Shown here in pieces: positions 34,280 to 47,081 of a DNA stretch of 64,000 bases (the first letter of the stretch is position 1; every line of letters begins with the position of its first letter). The position numbers and the translations under genes were made by a program. The stretch comes from Neolentinus lepideus HHB14362 ss-1 (Eukaryota > Basidiomycota > Agaricomycetes > Gloeophyllales > Gloeophyllaceae), in the NCBI GenBank assembly GCA_001632425.1, contig KV425566.1, positions 62,001 through 126,000 on the forward strand. The letters are read 5' to 3'. The notes under the pieces were generated by a model, which did no database searches, was not told where the DNA came from, and worked only from the letters and a program-made list of their open reading frames with translations.

Positions 34280-36632
34280 ATGCCGGCCTTTGATCCTGTC
34301 CGGGATGCTGTTCTGAACTCCCCAATATCCCCCTCCCAGGCTCTGCCTTTCTCTCGCCCGGGCACTGCTGACCCCGCTACTGGACGACCTATTGGAGGCT
34401 CCGTCTTCTCGTTCTCGATGGCCCACAATTCGTCCCCGACGTCGGAGACGAGTCGCCCCGCCACCGCCACGCCCAACGGTATCGCGCCTGGCACTAGCCC
34501 TTCTCTGAGCAGGCGGGCGACGGACCTCTCGGTACTACTTAACAATGGACCACCGCCTCAGTCGCCAGCACCGCAGACGCCGCTCTTCACGCCTACTATC
34601 GAGAGAAGAGGGTCGACGTTGAGTCAGATACTGCTGCCGGAACCCAGTGCAGGAAGCAGCCCGGGCCAGCAATCCGAGAACAAGCTATCCCAACTCGATC
34701 CTCTGGGGAGGAGGAGTTCCTCCGCACATTCTTCTTCTGAACAGGTAAATGAACCTCCGGGCTCATCCTATTTCTCCTTTCGTCCATCGCCGTCGAGTGC
34801 ACAGTTCAATAACTCCGTCTCGCCCTTCGCACATTCTTTCCCCTCGGCCTCAGGCGCGTCCCCGGTTAACCTCAATCGATCTCCTGTGATGCCTGCCTCG
34901 AGGCCTTCATCATCGTCCTCTATGACAGCCCGATACGACCCCGTGCACGCTGCCTCCAATCGCCCCCACCACGATGCTGCGTCGTCGCCATTCAGCATGC
35001 TCCCACCTCCACCTCCCATTTCTTCCAGTCGTGCTACATCACCCAAGATCTCACCATCTATGAAGCATACCCCAGCACCACCCTCCCCCAAGGCAACACC
35101 TCCTGTGGCACCACCTCCAAAGACACTTCCATATGCCCCTACTCACAGGATTACACCTGCTTCATCTGTCCTCATTCCACTTACCAAAGCTGAGATTGAG
35201 ACATTCAACAACTTGAGCGGATCACGTAAACTTACCAAAAAACGCAAGAGAATCGACGTCGAACCAGATGAAGATGGAGACGAGGAGAACAGACGCAAGC
35301 GAAGCAAAGATGTTAGCCTTATTGCCGGGCATTGTGAGTCCCCCCTTAGTGTATACGCGTCGATGATAAGGTGATTACATGCTCCTGGGTACATAGATAA
35401 TGCTCGTCCGGACGTTGGGACGAAACAGCGGCTACAATCACCCATCATCGGCTTGAAGGCGTTCAACAACTGGGTCAAAGCAGTCTTGATAGGGAGATTT
35501 GCACACACTGCGCTCAGAGACTCTCCGTGGGCGGATGGTGAGATTGCTATGTGCAGTGTGCTAGCCTGTCAGTTCATCTCTGTTCAGGCAAATACGGCGG
35601 TGGTCGGGGTGGAAAGGTATTAGACCTTGGATGCGGCAAAGGGGGTGATCTCACGAAGTGGGCAAAGGCTGCTGTGGCGGAGTACGTTGGGCTAGGTGAG
35701 TTTTGTTATCCAAGAGCCGCTGATGCGCGTATACTCAAGTCCCTCTAGATATCGCCGCTGTCTCCATTGAACAGGCCCGTTCTCGACACGCACAAATGCA
35801 CCCTTCATCTCGATTTCCCGCCTTCTTCGCTGCTGCGGACTGCTATAATCTTCCAATATCTACAGTTGTACCCGAATCCATACTATCTTCCCCGTCACGT
35901 CCTCCCAGCGATCGTCCCAATGACGGGCCGGAAGTGTTCGACGTCGTCTCCATGCAGTTTTGCATGCACTATGCCTTCGAGAATGAAACGAAAGCCAGAA
36001 CGATGCTTGATAATGTGAGTCGGTATCTGAGACGGGGAGGGGTGTTCATCGGGACTATACCCAATGCAGATCTGATGTTGTACGTACGCGCTCTTTTGTA
36101 CGTCCCGTTGGAGGATGCGGTTATCTTACGTTTGCATATATTAGACAACGCTTGCTGTCGTTGCCCCCAGATGCACCCCCGCGCTTTGGTAATTCAGTCT
36201 ACACCATCCAATTTGATGACCGTCGGCCGAAGGAACAACGCCCAGTGTTCGGTGATCGGTACTCGTTCTTCCTCACTGATGCAGTAGAGAACGTACCGGA
36301 GTATGTCGTCATCTGGGAGCAGTTTGTCAGGTTCGTCTCCTTTACGCATACAAAATCAAATTCTAAGCTGATTTCGTTACTATAGACTGGCAAAGGAGTA
36401 CAACCTCCACGAGGTGTACAAGAGGGAGTTCCATGAGGTGTTTCAAGAGAACCAGAAGGATGCCGAATTTGGACCTCTCATGGTGAGGATGAAGGTTGTG
36501 GACAAAAATGGGGAGAGCCACATGGACGAGGATCAATGGGAAGCTGCTAGTGAGCAATTTTTTATTCTTGCGTGCTCATAGCTAATCAACCTAGCAGACA
36601 TTTACATCGCCTTCGCATTCGAAAAGAGATGA
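34280..36632 (+). CDS. ABD1: mRNA cap guanine-N7 methyltransferase
   Basis: Methylates N7 of the 5' cap guanine in the nucleus using S-adenosylmethionine. The first ~300 residues are a disordered Ser/Pro-rich extension ending in a basic patch (KKRKR near 35.24 kb), then HYNARPDVG and IIGLKAFNNWVK. The SAM-binding motif I is VLDLGCGKGGDLTKWAKAA near 35.62 kb, followed across an intron by DIAAVSIEQARSRH. Later come DVVSMQFCMHYAFE and GGVFIGTIPNADLM, then NSVYTIQF and GDRYSFFLTDAVENVPEYVV. The C-terminal helices have LHEVYKREFHEVF, and the protein ends NIYIAFAFEKR across a final small intron. The start at 34280 (MPAFDPVRD) is preferred over an in-frame ATG 8 codons earlier. All core motifs are present. 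Basidiomycete enzymes usually carry a long N-terminal extension. Confidence 0.93.
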
Positions 36633-37020
36633 GCATAATGCGTTTATGTTCCATATTTATTTGTCATGTTATTATTGCCTCCTCCATCGTCGCGCCCGAA
36701 GCATGTGCTGATTGCTGTCCTGTATGTCGCTTATGTTTTGCTTCGAATGTTCAACTATCCACCCTTCCACAAATTTTAGTCCATGATTGACTAAGATTTA
36801 TCCAACTACACAGGATAAGTGGAAAGATGCACAAATTTGATACATAATATTGTCGACGATATACATACGTGAGTGGGGCGCGAAACCCCTTAATCGGCGC
36901 GGATGAAGAGGGGGGCAGAGGGACCGCGGGACTAAGGAACTGTGGCTACAGTAAGTAAAGAGAGTGCCACATGAAAAGCAGGAATCCACGACGAAAGCGA
37001 AAAAGGAGAACATGAGGTCA
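36633..37020. other. Convergent intergenic region, cap methyltransferase / RSP5
   Basis: 388 bp between two convergent stop codons. No coding signal was found. It presumably holds both 3' UTRs and terminators. Confidence 0.5.
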
Positions 37021-40006
37021 TTACTCTTGGCCGAAACCGACGGTTTCCCTGACAAACGCATGTAAATATCTGCTAAGACAATGAAAACGGAAAGTACACA
37101 CTCTACAGCGAGCGTAAGCTTCTGCTCTAAAGTCTGATAGTCCTTGTACGGCGGGAGATCAATTCTGTTGAAGCACGTGTGACTCTTCGGTAATTGTGAT
37201 GGGTCGCCAGCTTTCTCTATTGTGAATCTGCGCGGTCCGTCGGAACCTTGCAGATCCTTAAAGCCGTTCACGGGTATACGCGACGTGCCGGTGGCGAACT
37301 GGAGGAGACGAGACTTCCTCTCCGGTGGCCAACTGCGAACGCACTTCCAGAACCACTGGATGACTTCGTCGTTCATCTCGTAACCACGGTAGTCGGTATA
37401 CTTCGTCCAGTCATCACTATACGCATGCAAATTGGTCATAGTTCACACATATACAGTTTGAGACTTACACGTCGATCTCAGACATACCGCCGATCAGCAG
37501 CTCCAGCTCGCGCTCGTCGAATACAGTAATTAGATCCATGGGGATGAGTTCGCTGAAACCGGACATAAACGCCTCGAACTGGTCTTTCACTCGTTTGCAG
37601 ATACGGTATTCCACAATAAGGTCGACGTATTCCTTCTTGTTTTCCTCGGTGACAGGGACGTCCGCTCCGCCTGGCTTCAGGTCCACAGTGATCATCTCGC
37701 CGAAGCGGTCCTCGACAGTGGTGAAGGTCTCGTCAATAACGTCAGTAATATCATTCTCCCTGTAAGATAATGAGACACAACCATGGACAACAAACGCTTT
37801 AGGATACGTACAACATCCATGTCAGACCGCGATGCAAGTCAGCATCCACACTCTCCAGATCCGCCAGAGTAACCTTCTTCTTCAAGATCATCTTGTAGAA
37901 GCTCACAATGAAGTAAGCATCCAAGAAGCGCCGGTGGAAGATGGAAAGGCCCAGGCATCGCCCGATGAATTTGAAGTAGTTCAAGTGCTCAGGGTTAACA
38001 CCCGATGCCGGATTGATCTGAAGCGTATAGTTATCATGCGCCGAATATTCGAACAGACAGTAGAAGGGGTTGAACATCTCGTGCGACAGTAAGAAGAAGA
38101 ATTCTCTGCATACGAGTTAGCCTCTGTGTACAAAACGATCGCCGAAATGATCTTACCTGGAAAGACCACCGTAATCCAAACCGTCCTCGCCATCGAACTT
38201 GATCATCAACCGTTTCTTGAGATCATTGGGTGTCTGCCTCATAATCTCCGCGTAACTGTCCTCGAAAATGTGGTTACGGCGAACTTTAATCTGGCAGTTG
38301 CCAGGTTGCGCACGCATGGACGGCTGGCTACGGAAGTAGATTAGCTTCCTGCGGAAGTCACGCTTGTACTGTGGCACGTTGGCATCCAACGTTGATGGCA
38401 ACCGGGGGTCGTCCCAGGTAGTAGTCTTCGTGTTATGGTCAACGAAGTAGACCCGGGCGGTCGATGTCAGGCGCATCTCCCAACCAGACGGAAGAGGTCC
38501 AAGCTGAGCAATGGTCTGGGGCTGGAGAGCAGTACCTTGACCATTGGGTCCAGATACACGAATGACCGTCTGCCGTCTGGGATCCACCCAAGTAGTCGTG
38601 CGAGTATTGTGATCGACATAGTATGGTCGACCTTCCGGAGTGTAACGCTCTTCCCAACCAGCAGGTAGAGGACCTACACCGGCGCTAGTCGAGTTATTGC
38701 TAGCGGCTAGCGCAGCAGCAGCGGTGTTAGCCTGAGGCACCTGAGCAGTTCCTGATTGACCACGACCGATGACGCTTCCCCCACCAGCACCAGCGTTCGC
38801 CTCGAGCAAGTCATCCGCTAATATACGGCGATGGTGCTGATCGCGCGCTGCGTTGGTCTCTCCAGCCTGGTTGGCGGTGTTAACTGCCTGGCTCGTAGAA
38901 GGTCTGTTCCAAGTAGTAGTACGGCTGTTGTGATCGACGTAGTATGTGCGCCCAAGGGGGTCAACCCGGCGTTCCCAGCCGAAGGGTAATGGTCCGTATT
39001 GGTCCTCGTGAGGGTTGAGCTCCCGAGTAGGCCGCGGAGGTGATGTTGTTCCTGGTATCGCCGAAGCTGCGTTCGCTTGGGGAGCTGGCTGAGAAGCACC
39101 TGTAGTTTCCCCCGAGCTGACCGGTCGCGACCGAGACGGGTTCCCTTGTTCCGTTTCTACTGTAGGGGCTGACGGTGCGGGGTTGGGAGTAGGCATGGAG
39201 ATTCTAGACGCATTCGTGTCCGCCCCTGTGGCGTGAGAACTGGGGGTGCGTGATAACCCATTGCCTGCGGGGAGATTCGTGCTGCTCGGGGAGGGAGAGA
39301 TGGAAGAACCGTTGATATTGAGATTAGAGAGGTTATTGGCAAGGCTGTTGACGTTTTGGGCAGGGCCAGGGTTGCTGATCGGTTGACTGATGTTCGTGGA
39401 TAAATAGATAATAAGTTTGCCGTGAACAACAAGGTTATCATTCGATTTTTTGAGGTCCAGCGTCAACATCTCTGGTTTCAAGTCAGATCCAGCCCAGAAG
39501 CAAGAGTCCAGAAAAACACACCATGGCCGCCTAGATCAAGGTCCAGCACGTCGCTGACGCGGATGTTTACAACCCCAAGGAATCCCTGATCCTTCCGCTT
39601 AAATTTCCTTTGGTCAAAAATTTGGACTGCGATTACGGACGAATCCTTGACAGTGCTGAGGCGGAAGTCAGTTCATAAAGTACAGAAAGATACGAGACAG
39701 GCGTACATGTCGAAGCTCTCATTCCAGTAAGGATTCAAGGTCTTTCTAATGACACTGGTGGTGTGGGTTTGTTCAGCATCGACCGTGATCACAGCAAACG
39801 GGTCAGGAAGACGAAACACGTCGCGCTTGGATAGGCCATCGGCAGCGACAACTGCCGCAAAGGTCAGCGCTCATCTTGCACTCACGACAGCGGGCCCACT
39901 GACCAGTTATCCTTATCTTCTTCCCTCTGCACAAAGGGGGTAAACGACACGAGGAATACATTCAAGAAGATGCTACTCACTGCTGGGCATTGGCAGCCGC
40001 CGACAT
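37021..40006 (-). CDS. RSP5: Rsp5/NEDD4-type HECT E3 ubiquitin ligase
   Basis: Ubiquitinates membrane proteins and many other targets; essential in yeast. The domain order is canonical. A C2 domain is split over several exons ([50 protein letters not shown]). Three WW domains follow at about 39.0, 38.6 and 38.45 kb, each with GPLP-GWE and TTTW. The HECT domain starts with [16 protein letters not shown] and has [22 protein letters not shown]. The catalytic Cys lies in [16 protein letters not shown] near 37.17 kb, and the C terminus ETVGFGQE is restored by a final intron. The first exon is tiny (MSAAANAQ, start at 40006) and is the least certain part. The linker between C2 and WW1 is Ser/Thr/Pro-rich and disordered. 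Confidence 0.95.
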
Positions 40007-41045
40007 CTGCGCAAAACGAGGAAAACAACAATGGGATGCAGGTAAGGTCTACGGATGGAAGAGGGTGAGGTTCGCGAGCAAGTCAGACCGTGAGCTCCGA
40101 GCGCCGGCAGATTCTATTCGGGCGGCGTGACGGAACATGGCGCCCGGTGGCTGTTCCCCGATTGTGGCTGGGTCAAAGTATGGTCATTCTCAGGAATTCA
40201 CCGCTGCACATGAACGAGAAGTATCTGCATTTGCATTTGCACAATTCGCGCTCGCAATTGCGAAGACCGCTGTACCTTGTGACCTGGTGTTCACAGATGT
40301 TCACCGTGTCAAAATCACTGAATCATGTATATTAAATTATAGATCGCAGTCAAAAAATTGGTATGGATGCGAAGGTATACACACGAATCTGTCCAGACAA
40401 GGCAAACAACATTCTATATGAACAGGTCCGATCACATTGAGAAAGCGAACGGGCCATTAGAACAAGTCCAGAAGAAGTCGCGAACGGCGGGGGTTACGGG
40501 TAGAAACCAGATAAACGGCCGAAGCAACCAAAACTGTGGATGATATAAATGGAGAACATATGGTGGATGAGAAAGATGATAGACTTTGAACTTGCTCTGT
40601 CGGGCGGAACCGACCTATATGATAACAGATACTTGATGAAGATGCACACACAATCGAAGACACAATGTGACCGGCAACGGCAAGACTGCGGGGAAAGCAG
40701 AGGCGGATTGGCGGTGACATGCAAGGGCATGCAAGCTGGTCATCGAAAACATGACAGAGATAAGACCGACAAGACGATAGAAAACGTGAGTCGTAGGGAC
40801 AGTGGTGAGCAAAGAGCGGTATTGCATAAGTTGCATGAAGAAATCTTGTCGGCGTCGTGAACTAAATCCGTATTGCAGTACGATCGTAGACTTGATACAT
40901 TCGTTTCTTGATCTTGAAGATATTTGAGGGGCGGTTGAAATCGTGATCCTAGACGAAGGAGTTATCGCGCGGGGAAGGCCAAGAGCCTTAACAAGGTGAC
41001 GCGATAGATGGCGGGCGTGTGATTAGCAGCATAGGAAAATGTTGT
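40007..41045. other. Intergenic region upstream of RSP5
   Basis: About 1.04 kb between the RSP5 start and the CDC25 stop, both on the minus strand. Short frames (for example 40549-40860 on +) have no recognisable motif and poor codon structure. No tRNA or repeat is seen. Probably the RSP5 promoter and 5' UTR plus the CDC25 3' UTR. Confidence 0.5.
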
Positions 41046-43445
41046 CTAGTAGCCGAAACGGCTGGAGCCAAGCGTCTCGGCCCTGGCGAGCGGTGCTCGT
41101 CCGAGCTTCTTCCCCTTCATGACGATATTCTTTGTAGGCGGCGGGCAGGGACTATCACCGAGATCAGTGTCAGTGTCGTCAGCATTGTCTGTGACATTGT
41201 CATCCTCTTCCAAAGTAGCAAGACCATTGGTGCGGCGCGAGCGCGAGGCATTGGCAGCGCCAAACAGAGTTCCGGTGCTCGGGGCGGTATGTCTCTTTGG
41301 CTGGTTCGATAGCGTGTATGTCGGGAGCTTAAAGTTGTCGCCGAATGCATACGACTTGGTCCGACCGAACTTGGTCTTCCGGAACTGGTCAATATCTTCC
41401 CTGCGAGAGGTCGCGTACTTGGGGTCATCCATGCGGACGTATCCGAAAGGCTGGCACCGTAACCCACACTCCTTGAAGTATTGGGAGTACCCGCCTTCAA
41501 GGATGTAGACCTCAGGGAAGTAGATCCTAGGATAGGTGTGGTGATTCAAAGCCCTATCCTTGGAGCGGAGGTACTTCGCACTGGGAAAAGAAGGCAATTT
41601 GATCGGCAAGAGAACAATGTCACAGATCAGTGGCACTCACAAAGTAGGCGCCCTCTTGACGCTAAACTCGCAGTGGAAGATAAGGACAGTCTTTTTGCAT
41701 GGGTCACCACTGACGCTAGGTTTGGGCTTGTTGAACTGAGCACCAAGCAGCATCTCCTCAACGGCAACCGTAGTATTGAGGTTGATAGCGCCCGGAATAT
41801 GTCCTCCGTTGTACTCGTAATCAAACCGACAGTCGATGACGAAGTATTCTGCAACTCTATTATTGTAGGCGCCATCCATGAGGGCATCCAACTAAGCCAA
41901 GAGCCAATGTAAGTTTATCATGATTTTCGCATCAGGAGCCATAAATAGTGTGTAGAAGAAGTGGCATTGGGAACAGCAATCAGCAATAGAACCAGAACTC
42001 ACAGTCTGACAACTGATACGCATAAGACCGTCCTCGCGCACACGGTGGCATGGAAGAATTTTGCCGTGAGCTTCATTGTCACCGAAACCTGGCATGCCAG
42101 CGCTCAAGAACCTAGCGGAAGGGCTCTCTTGCATGTTACTAGACCCGGCTGCAGGGGCACCAGTCAAAGGTCTGAAGTCCTCCGTACCGTCACGACGCCT
42201 CAGGATCTTCTGGCGTTGGATGTAAGCATGAGCAGGTGATTCATTATCACCACCGTCAAATGAATCGTCGGAGAAACTCTCGTTGCCGTGAGCAGGGATC
42301 ATAGCGGAGAAAGCACGACGGATGGGTGGGGCTGCAATTGCTTGTTGAGTCGTGAAGTCGCCCTCGGCAGATGTGAGCACGGGGTACGCCGATCGGATGG
42401 GATGCTCGGTAGTGGTAACCAAAGACGAGATGGTGGGCCGACGGGGCCTCCCACCGAGACCCCCAAGAGACGGCTTGGGCTTGCCAAGGGGAGCGCTTGA
42501 TATCCTTTCAAACTTACGCTCCGAAGGGGACGAATGGAGCGGCGCTGGAGAGGAAGACGCGAGGTCGTCAAAATTCGAGACGCGTTCGGGGGAAAACGAG
42601 CGGCGTCTGCTGTGTGTGGACAGCGCCGGAGACTCGGCAGACCGCCTAGGGGATGTGTTGTCGAAGAACAGCGCGTTGAAGGCGGTTACCGTGGGTTCAG
42701 AAGTGAGCGCTTCCACCTCCTCTACACTTAAACTCGAATTGCACGAATCAACATCCATTGCGTCTTCCGACTCAGGGGATAGCGATCCGAGCGGCTGTTA
42801 AAGGAAGTCTCATGTCAGCCGTGTTCAGAAAACAGTCCCAAATGAAATTGTCTGAATCAAAACAATTCGGCAACTCACGCTTGCGGGGCTAGAGTCCTGG
42901 GGTCCGGCGCCTTGGAAGAGCCACTCACTTGGCAACGCAGGTCGCTGCATGCGCCTAGACGAACCTGTACTCTCAGACTTGGCAACGCGTGGCACACTGA
43001 GAAGTTCAGAGCCAGTGTTACTCCTGTCACGACCAAACAGCCTGCAATCATTGTTGAACGCAAGGGAGCGGATGAGGGGTTTACCAATGAGGTCCCTGGG
43101 CGAAGGGGGACGAGCAGGAGCGGGGGAGATATCCATTGGGACCGGGGACTCCACGATTGCCAACGACTTGTGCTGCTCCACAGGAGAGTTAATGGACATG
43201 GTGGAAGCGAAGGATAGCTCTAGATCTGAAGAGAGGAAATCGTCGAGGTCGTCTTGGGGTCGTTGCAGACGTTGGCTAAACTTGTGTGAGGGAAGAGGCG
43301 ACGCTGCGAGGTATTGTGTGGTCGTGGCAGGTGGGTTGAAGAATGCCATTTCGTCTGCGTCTTCGAGGGATGAAATTGAGGAAGATCGCTTAAGTTGCTG
43401 TCGTAACTGCTGCTGATCTTGAAAATATTTCGCGAAGAAAGCCAT
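41046..43445 (-). CDS. CDC25: Cdc25 M-phase inducer phosphatase
   Basis: The dual-specificity phosphatase that activates Cdk1 at mitotic entry. The N-terminal ~450 residues are Ser/Pro-rich and disordered (two large exons), typical of the regulatory region, with many SP dipeptides as potential kinase sites. The C-terminal rhodanese-type catalytic domain is spread over exons. It has ISCQT, then DGAYNNRVAEYFVIDCRFDY and GGHIPGAINLNT. The active-site loop is HCEFSVKRAP (C-x5-R, near 41.67 kb), followed by YPRIYFPEVYILEGGYSQYF. The tail contains FGYVRMDDPKYA and an acidic segment, and ends in a basic Arg-rich stretch. The start is at the first ATG, 43445 (MAFFAKYFQDQQQL). All catalytic residues are present. 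Confidence 0.94.
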
Positions 43446-44580
43446 CAGGATGGAGAGTAATAGTGTAGAGGAGGCCGAGTGTCGCGCGGAGGATAGTCGT
43501 ACACGGCGCGTAGAGATACAATGTGGTTCGAGACACAGACGCGTCGATCACGGGATCACGAACATTAGACAAATAGCAACCTGCGGAGTTGACACATGTA
43601 CAACCGACCTTTATGGACCAAAGTCGTGGTTCGTGTGGCTGAGATACTTCCCTGGAAGGGTCGGCTAACAAAAAGGTGATTAGCATCTCGGATCGATATC
43701 AAAAGAAACCCGAGCCGATGTTGCAAGATTCCATTGTTCGCCCGAAAGCGTAGTCCGCCCCAGACGTCCTGCAGTCACCAATCAGACGAACCTTCAGCGT
43801 AAAGAGCGTATCGTCGGAGGAGGCCGCGCCTGAATGAAAGACCAGTAAAACACCAAAGTGGTCAGCAAATTGAAAGCAACTACAAGGTAGAACCCAGTAG
43901 AAGACGAGGACAGCAGTGCGCCGAATTGAACAGGGGACCCGGACAAACTGGGTTGTGTGTCTCTGTGGGTCCCTGCCCGAAACGCGTCTTCTCGCCCCTA
44001 ATCTGGCTCCCCAATCAATGCATGAGACGTACTTGGGGGTTCTGTTTCTCTGGATTCAGTTGTCGCTGTGGACTAGTATGTCTTGACGCGCCCCTCTTGC
44101 GCAGGCGGTTGGTCGGTACGCTGGTGGTGGCGCAACGGTTCGCGTTTGGCAATGTTCAACTTTGCACGTGACCGTGAAATGAGGTAACCGAGGGTAACCG
44201 TCGCTTCAGGTCGCTTCTCGTCGCGTTCACTCTCTGCTGCATGCTGCTCGACGCCGTTCGGCCTTCTGGACTTTGTTGGCTTCAAGACTACTCTCCGCAT
44301 GTCTTTTGGCAGATACAACTCTCTAAAACGACGACTTGGACACCCTTGTCTCTATCACCTTGTCTTGTGCATGCGCTCATAGTACCCAGCGCTCATGTCA
44401 TAATGAACCCGGCACCCTGGGACTGTTGTTATGGACCGGTGCATATTACGTGCCGAACGCTGAACCATGCATCATTCTAACTGTGAAGGTAAGTTACGCA
44501 GCGAATACATCCCGTTTCTGCAGGAGTGCCAGAGGGTCAATGGAGATACCCAGTTGGTTCCATCTACATGATAAATGACG
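43446..44580. other. Intergenic region between CDC25 and the esterase gene
   Basis: About 1.13 kb, the longest unexplained internal gap. Frames of 70-80 codons occur on both strands without recognisable motifs. Near-tandem repeats gaggtaaccg/agggtaaccg (44181-44200) and tcgcttcagg/tcgcttctcg (44201-44220) stand out. The region should contain the CDC25 promoter and 5' UTR. Confidence 0.5.
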
Positions 44581-45517
44581 TTAAACTATGTAATACCAGC
44601 TCAAGGCGAGAGGCACCCACATTGGGAACACGGTGTTCAAACTGTCAGGCAGTATTTCGGGGTATTTGTCCGTAATGACATTCATCAGTTCGTTGTATAC
44701 GATCTGAAATATCATTTCAAAGTTGCAACGCTGAGTCACCACTTGTGACATGGAGCGACATGTAGATGCAACGCACGGTATACCCATCTGCATTCAGATG
44801 CAACCCGTCCGTGAGGAATTTGCTCAAAGTATGCTCGTCTTTCCCAGAAGCTTCCCAGAGATTGGTCCAGATATCGGCGACCGGTATAGCATCCACAATC
44901 CCGACGTCTTTGACCACCTCGGCGTATCGTTTCGTCTTATCGAAATTCCTGTCCAGTCCAAGACCCCAGGATTGCAAATCCTCTGCGCGTTGGTAAGTGT
45001 TGACAGGGGGAGGCGTCATTAAGATGACGCGGGTCCAGGGGGAGTAGTAAGGTGACTCCACGGATTTAACCATGTTGACCAACCGTCTCAGGTTTGACGC
45101 CAGCGCAGACGCAGAAACAGAATGCACGTATTCAGGTTGAGGCACAATGGCGTCGTTGGCCCCGAACCATATCACTAGCAGCTGCATTTTTGGAAGATAC
45201 TGTTGTACCTCTCTCTTGGGCAAATACTAGGAATTGCGATCATGTTGCCCACTCGCCGGTAAGTGCAGAATGCATGCATACCTGTTCGAACACTGGGATC
45301 GCCCATTCCGAGTTGTATCCTCCTAAGCCCAGGTTTATGACATGCAGTTTCCGCACGTAGTCCTCTATGATAACAGGAAACCAGTTATGCAAGCACACCG
45401 AAAACAGATTTTGGCACGAGACCGACCACTCAAACGCCTGACAAACCCATCAGGGCTGAAGGCAAGTTGAGTTAAGGAGTCGCCCAGAAGGACGATGCAG
45501 TCCTGGGTGTCATTCAT
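44581..45517 (-). CDS. IAH1-like SGNH/GDSL esterase
   Basis: An SGNH-hydrolase esterase resembling yeast isoamyl-acetate-hydrolysing esterase Iah1, which cleaves short-chain acetate esters. The start at 45517 gives MNDTQDCIVLLGDSLTQ, with the nucleophile Ser in GDSLTQ. An intron follows, then LHVINLGLGGYNSEWAIP (block II Gly). Across another intron comes LVIWFGANDAIVP (block III GxND, near 45.16 kb). The catalytic Asp-His block V is DGLHLNADGY near 44.80 kb, and the last exon (IVYNELMNVITDKYPEI) is restored by a GT-AG intron. Four exons, about 250 residues, normal for the family. No signal peptide is seen, so it is probably cytosolic. It is divergent from SEN34. Confidence 0.88.
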
Positions 45518-45856
45518 TGCGGAGATATCATCCGGCGAGTCTCACTGGCAATCGATGTTTTATGTAGACTTGGGGCTATACCTGTCTCAGTCTTCTTTGT
45601 ACCACGATAGCAAGAAGAGAGCGCTCACGCACTGCTCCTGCGCATACCTTCGGGGAAACGGAAGGTCCTTAGCGTGTCATTATACCGTCTCGTTGGAAGT
45701 CTTAGGGTGCATCTTATGATAAGATCTAAGTACAGAGAATACTGTCGGTAACATCTCGGATTGGATGAAATACTGATGTAGAATTGAGAGAGATACGATC
45801 CTTCGGCAATCCCCGAACACACTTATGATCTAATTTTGTAAACTACCTTCAACAGG
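45518..45856. other. Divergent intergenic region, esterase / SEN34
   Basis: 339 bp between divergent start codons. Short frames on both strands have no support. Probably holds the two promoters. Confidence 0.5.
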
Positions 45857-46952
45857 ATGACCGAGTCGAACGAGCGGATACAGCTACGCATCTCCAATAA
45901 GAAGGCATATGTCTGGGATGTCGACGGTATGCTTTCTCCTTGGAAATGAACAAATGGAGACCGACTAGAATCGGTGAAGCACAGACATCGCGACCCTTCG
46001 CTCAAAGCACCACATTTGCGGTGTCCTGACGGGCACGTTGCCGCACTTGTCTCAGCAGAATGTATTCCTCGGAGTTCCTTTACTTCTTCTTCCAGAGGAA
46101 GTGGTCCTGCTGGTTGAGAAAGGTATGCCCTCCGACATTCACTACTGATCCTCCCATCTCACATTGAACCAAAGAACTAGCAGTCCTAGTCGACGATCCT
46201 TCCGCTCACCACACACCAGACCCCCTCGCACTAGAAAAATGGAACGACGAACGCAAGAGAACAGTCCAAGAGCAGATTGCTGTGGCTGGTGCGAAGGAGT
46301 CAAAGGAGGCGGGCCGGAGCATGACTGAGGCTGCGATACGGAAACGCAGAGAGCGGGAGGAAAAGCGGGCGAAAAGGAAGGCGCAACCTCAAGGAGAGGA
46401 GGACCTTATCCCACAGGAACCTCAAGCTCCCCTACCTCCTCATCCCCAATCCGATCGCCCATCCACTCCCTCTTCCTCGTACACCTATGCCCTCCTCATA
46501 TCATCCTCCTCTTCCTCCTACTCCTGGTACGACGCCTCTCAGAGTACGTACGCAACCATATTCTCCGCGCAGAGGGCAGGTGTGTGGATCTACCCCTCAA
46601 CGCTGTACGAACGTGCGCGTTGCGCCGTCTTCCGCGACCTCTGGGAGAAAGGCTACTTCATGGGGGTGGGGATCAAATTCGGCGGTGATTTTCTCATATA
46701 TCCAGGTAAATACTCCAGCGTTCGCGCACATGATGTGTAAGCTGAGTTGGAAGGACAGGCGACCCGCTCCGGTATCACTCGCACTTCGTCGCGACCGTCA
46801 TCGAGTCTCCCGTCTCAACTCTGCGTCCGATGGAGATCGTCGCGCATGGGCGGCTAGGTACGGCTACGAAGAAGGCGCACTTGTTATGTGGATGGGACGA
46901 TGAGAAGAAGGAGGTGTCACACTTGTCTATCGAGTGGGCTGGGTTCGGATGA
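45857..46952 (+). CDS. SEN34: tRNA-splicing endonuclease subunit Sen34
   Basis: Sen34 is the catalytic subunit that cuts the 3' splice site of pre-tRNA introns. Exons begin at 45857 (MTESNERIQL) and continue with LRSKHHICGVLTG and LPHLSQQNVFLGVP. An insert rich in charged residues follows (RKRREREEKRAKRKAQ), then a Pro/Ser-rich linker. The C-terminal nuclease fold has ARCAVFRDLWEKGYFMG and [22 protein letters not shown], across an intron near 46.71-46.76 kb. The family triad is visible: Tyr in LIYPGDP, His in HSHF and Lys in ATKKAHLL. The end at 46952 follows the WAGFG terminus. The window also contains a tRNA-Ile whose 16-nt intron is a natural substrate. Confidence 0.92.
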
Positions 46953-47081
46953 TAATGTAAAAGACGAGGGTGACTACATAGACTATGATGAATGTATTGT
47001 AGGCAAGCATGCTGGTATGATAGCAAACAAAGTACAAGTTGACAATCAAAACCATCGACTAAAATGACCGATATTAGTACC

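Noticed and set aside
44283..44369. Possible tiny gene (28 codons from ATG 44283) between CDC25 and the esterase gene
   Set aside because: No family resemblance and no splice partner that extends it convincingly; left as unexplained sequence.
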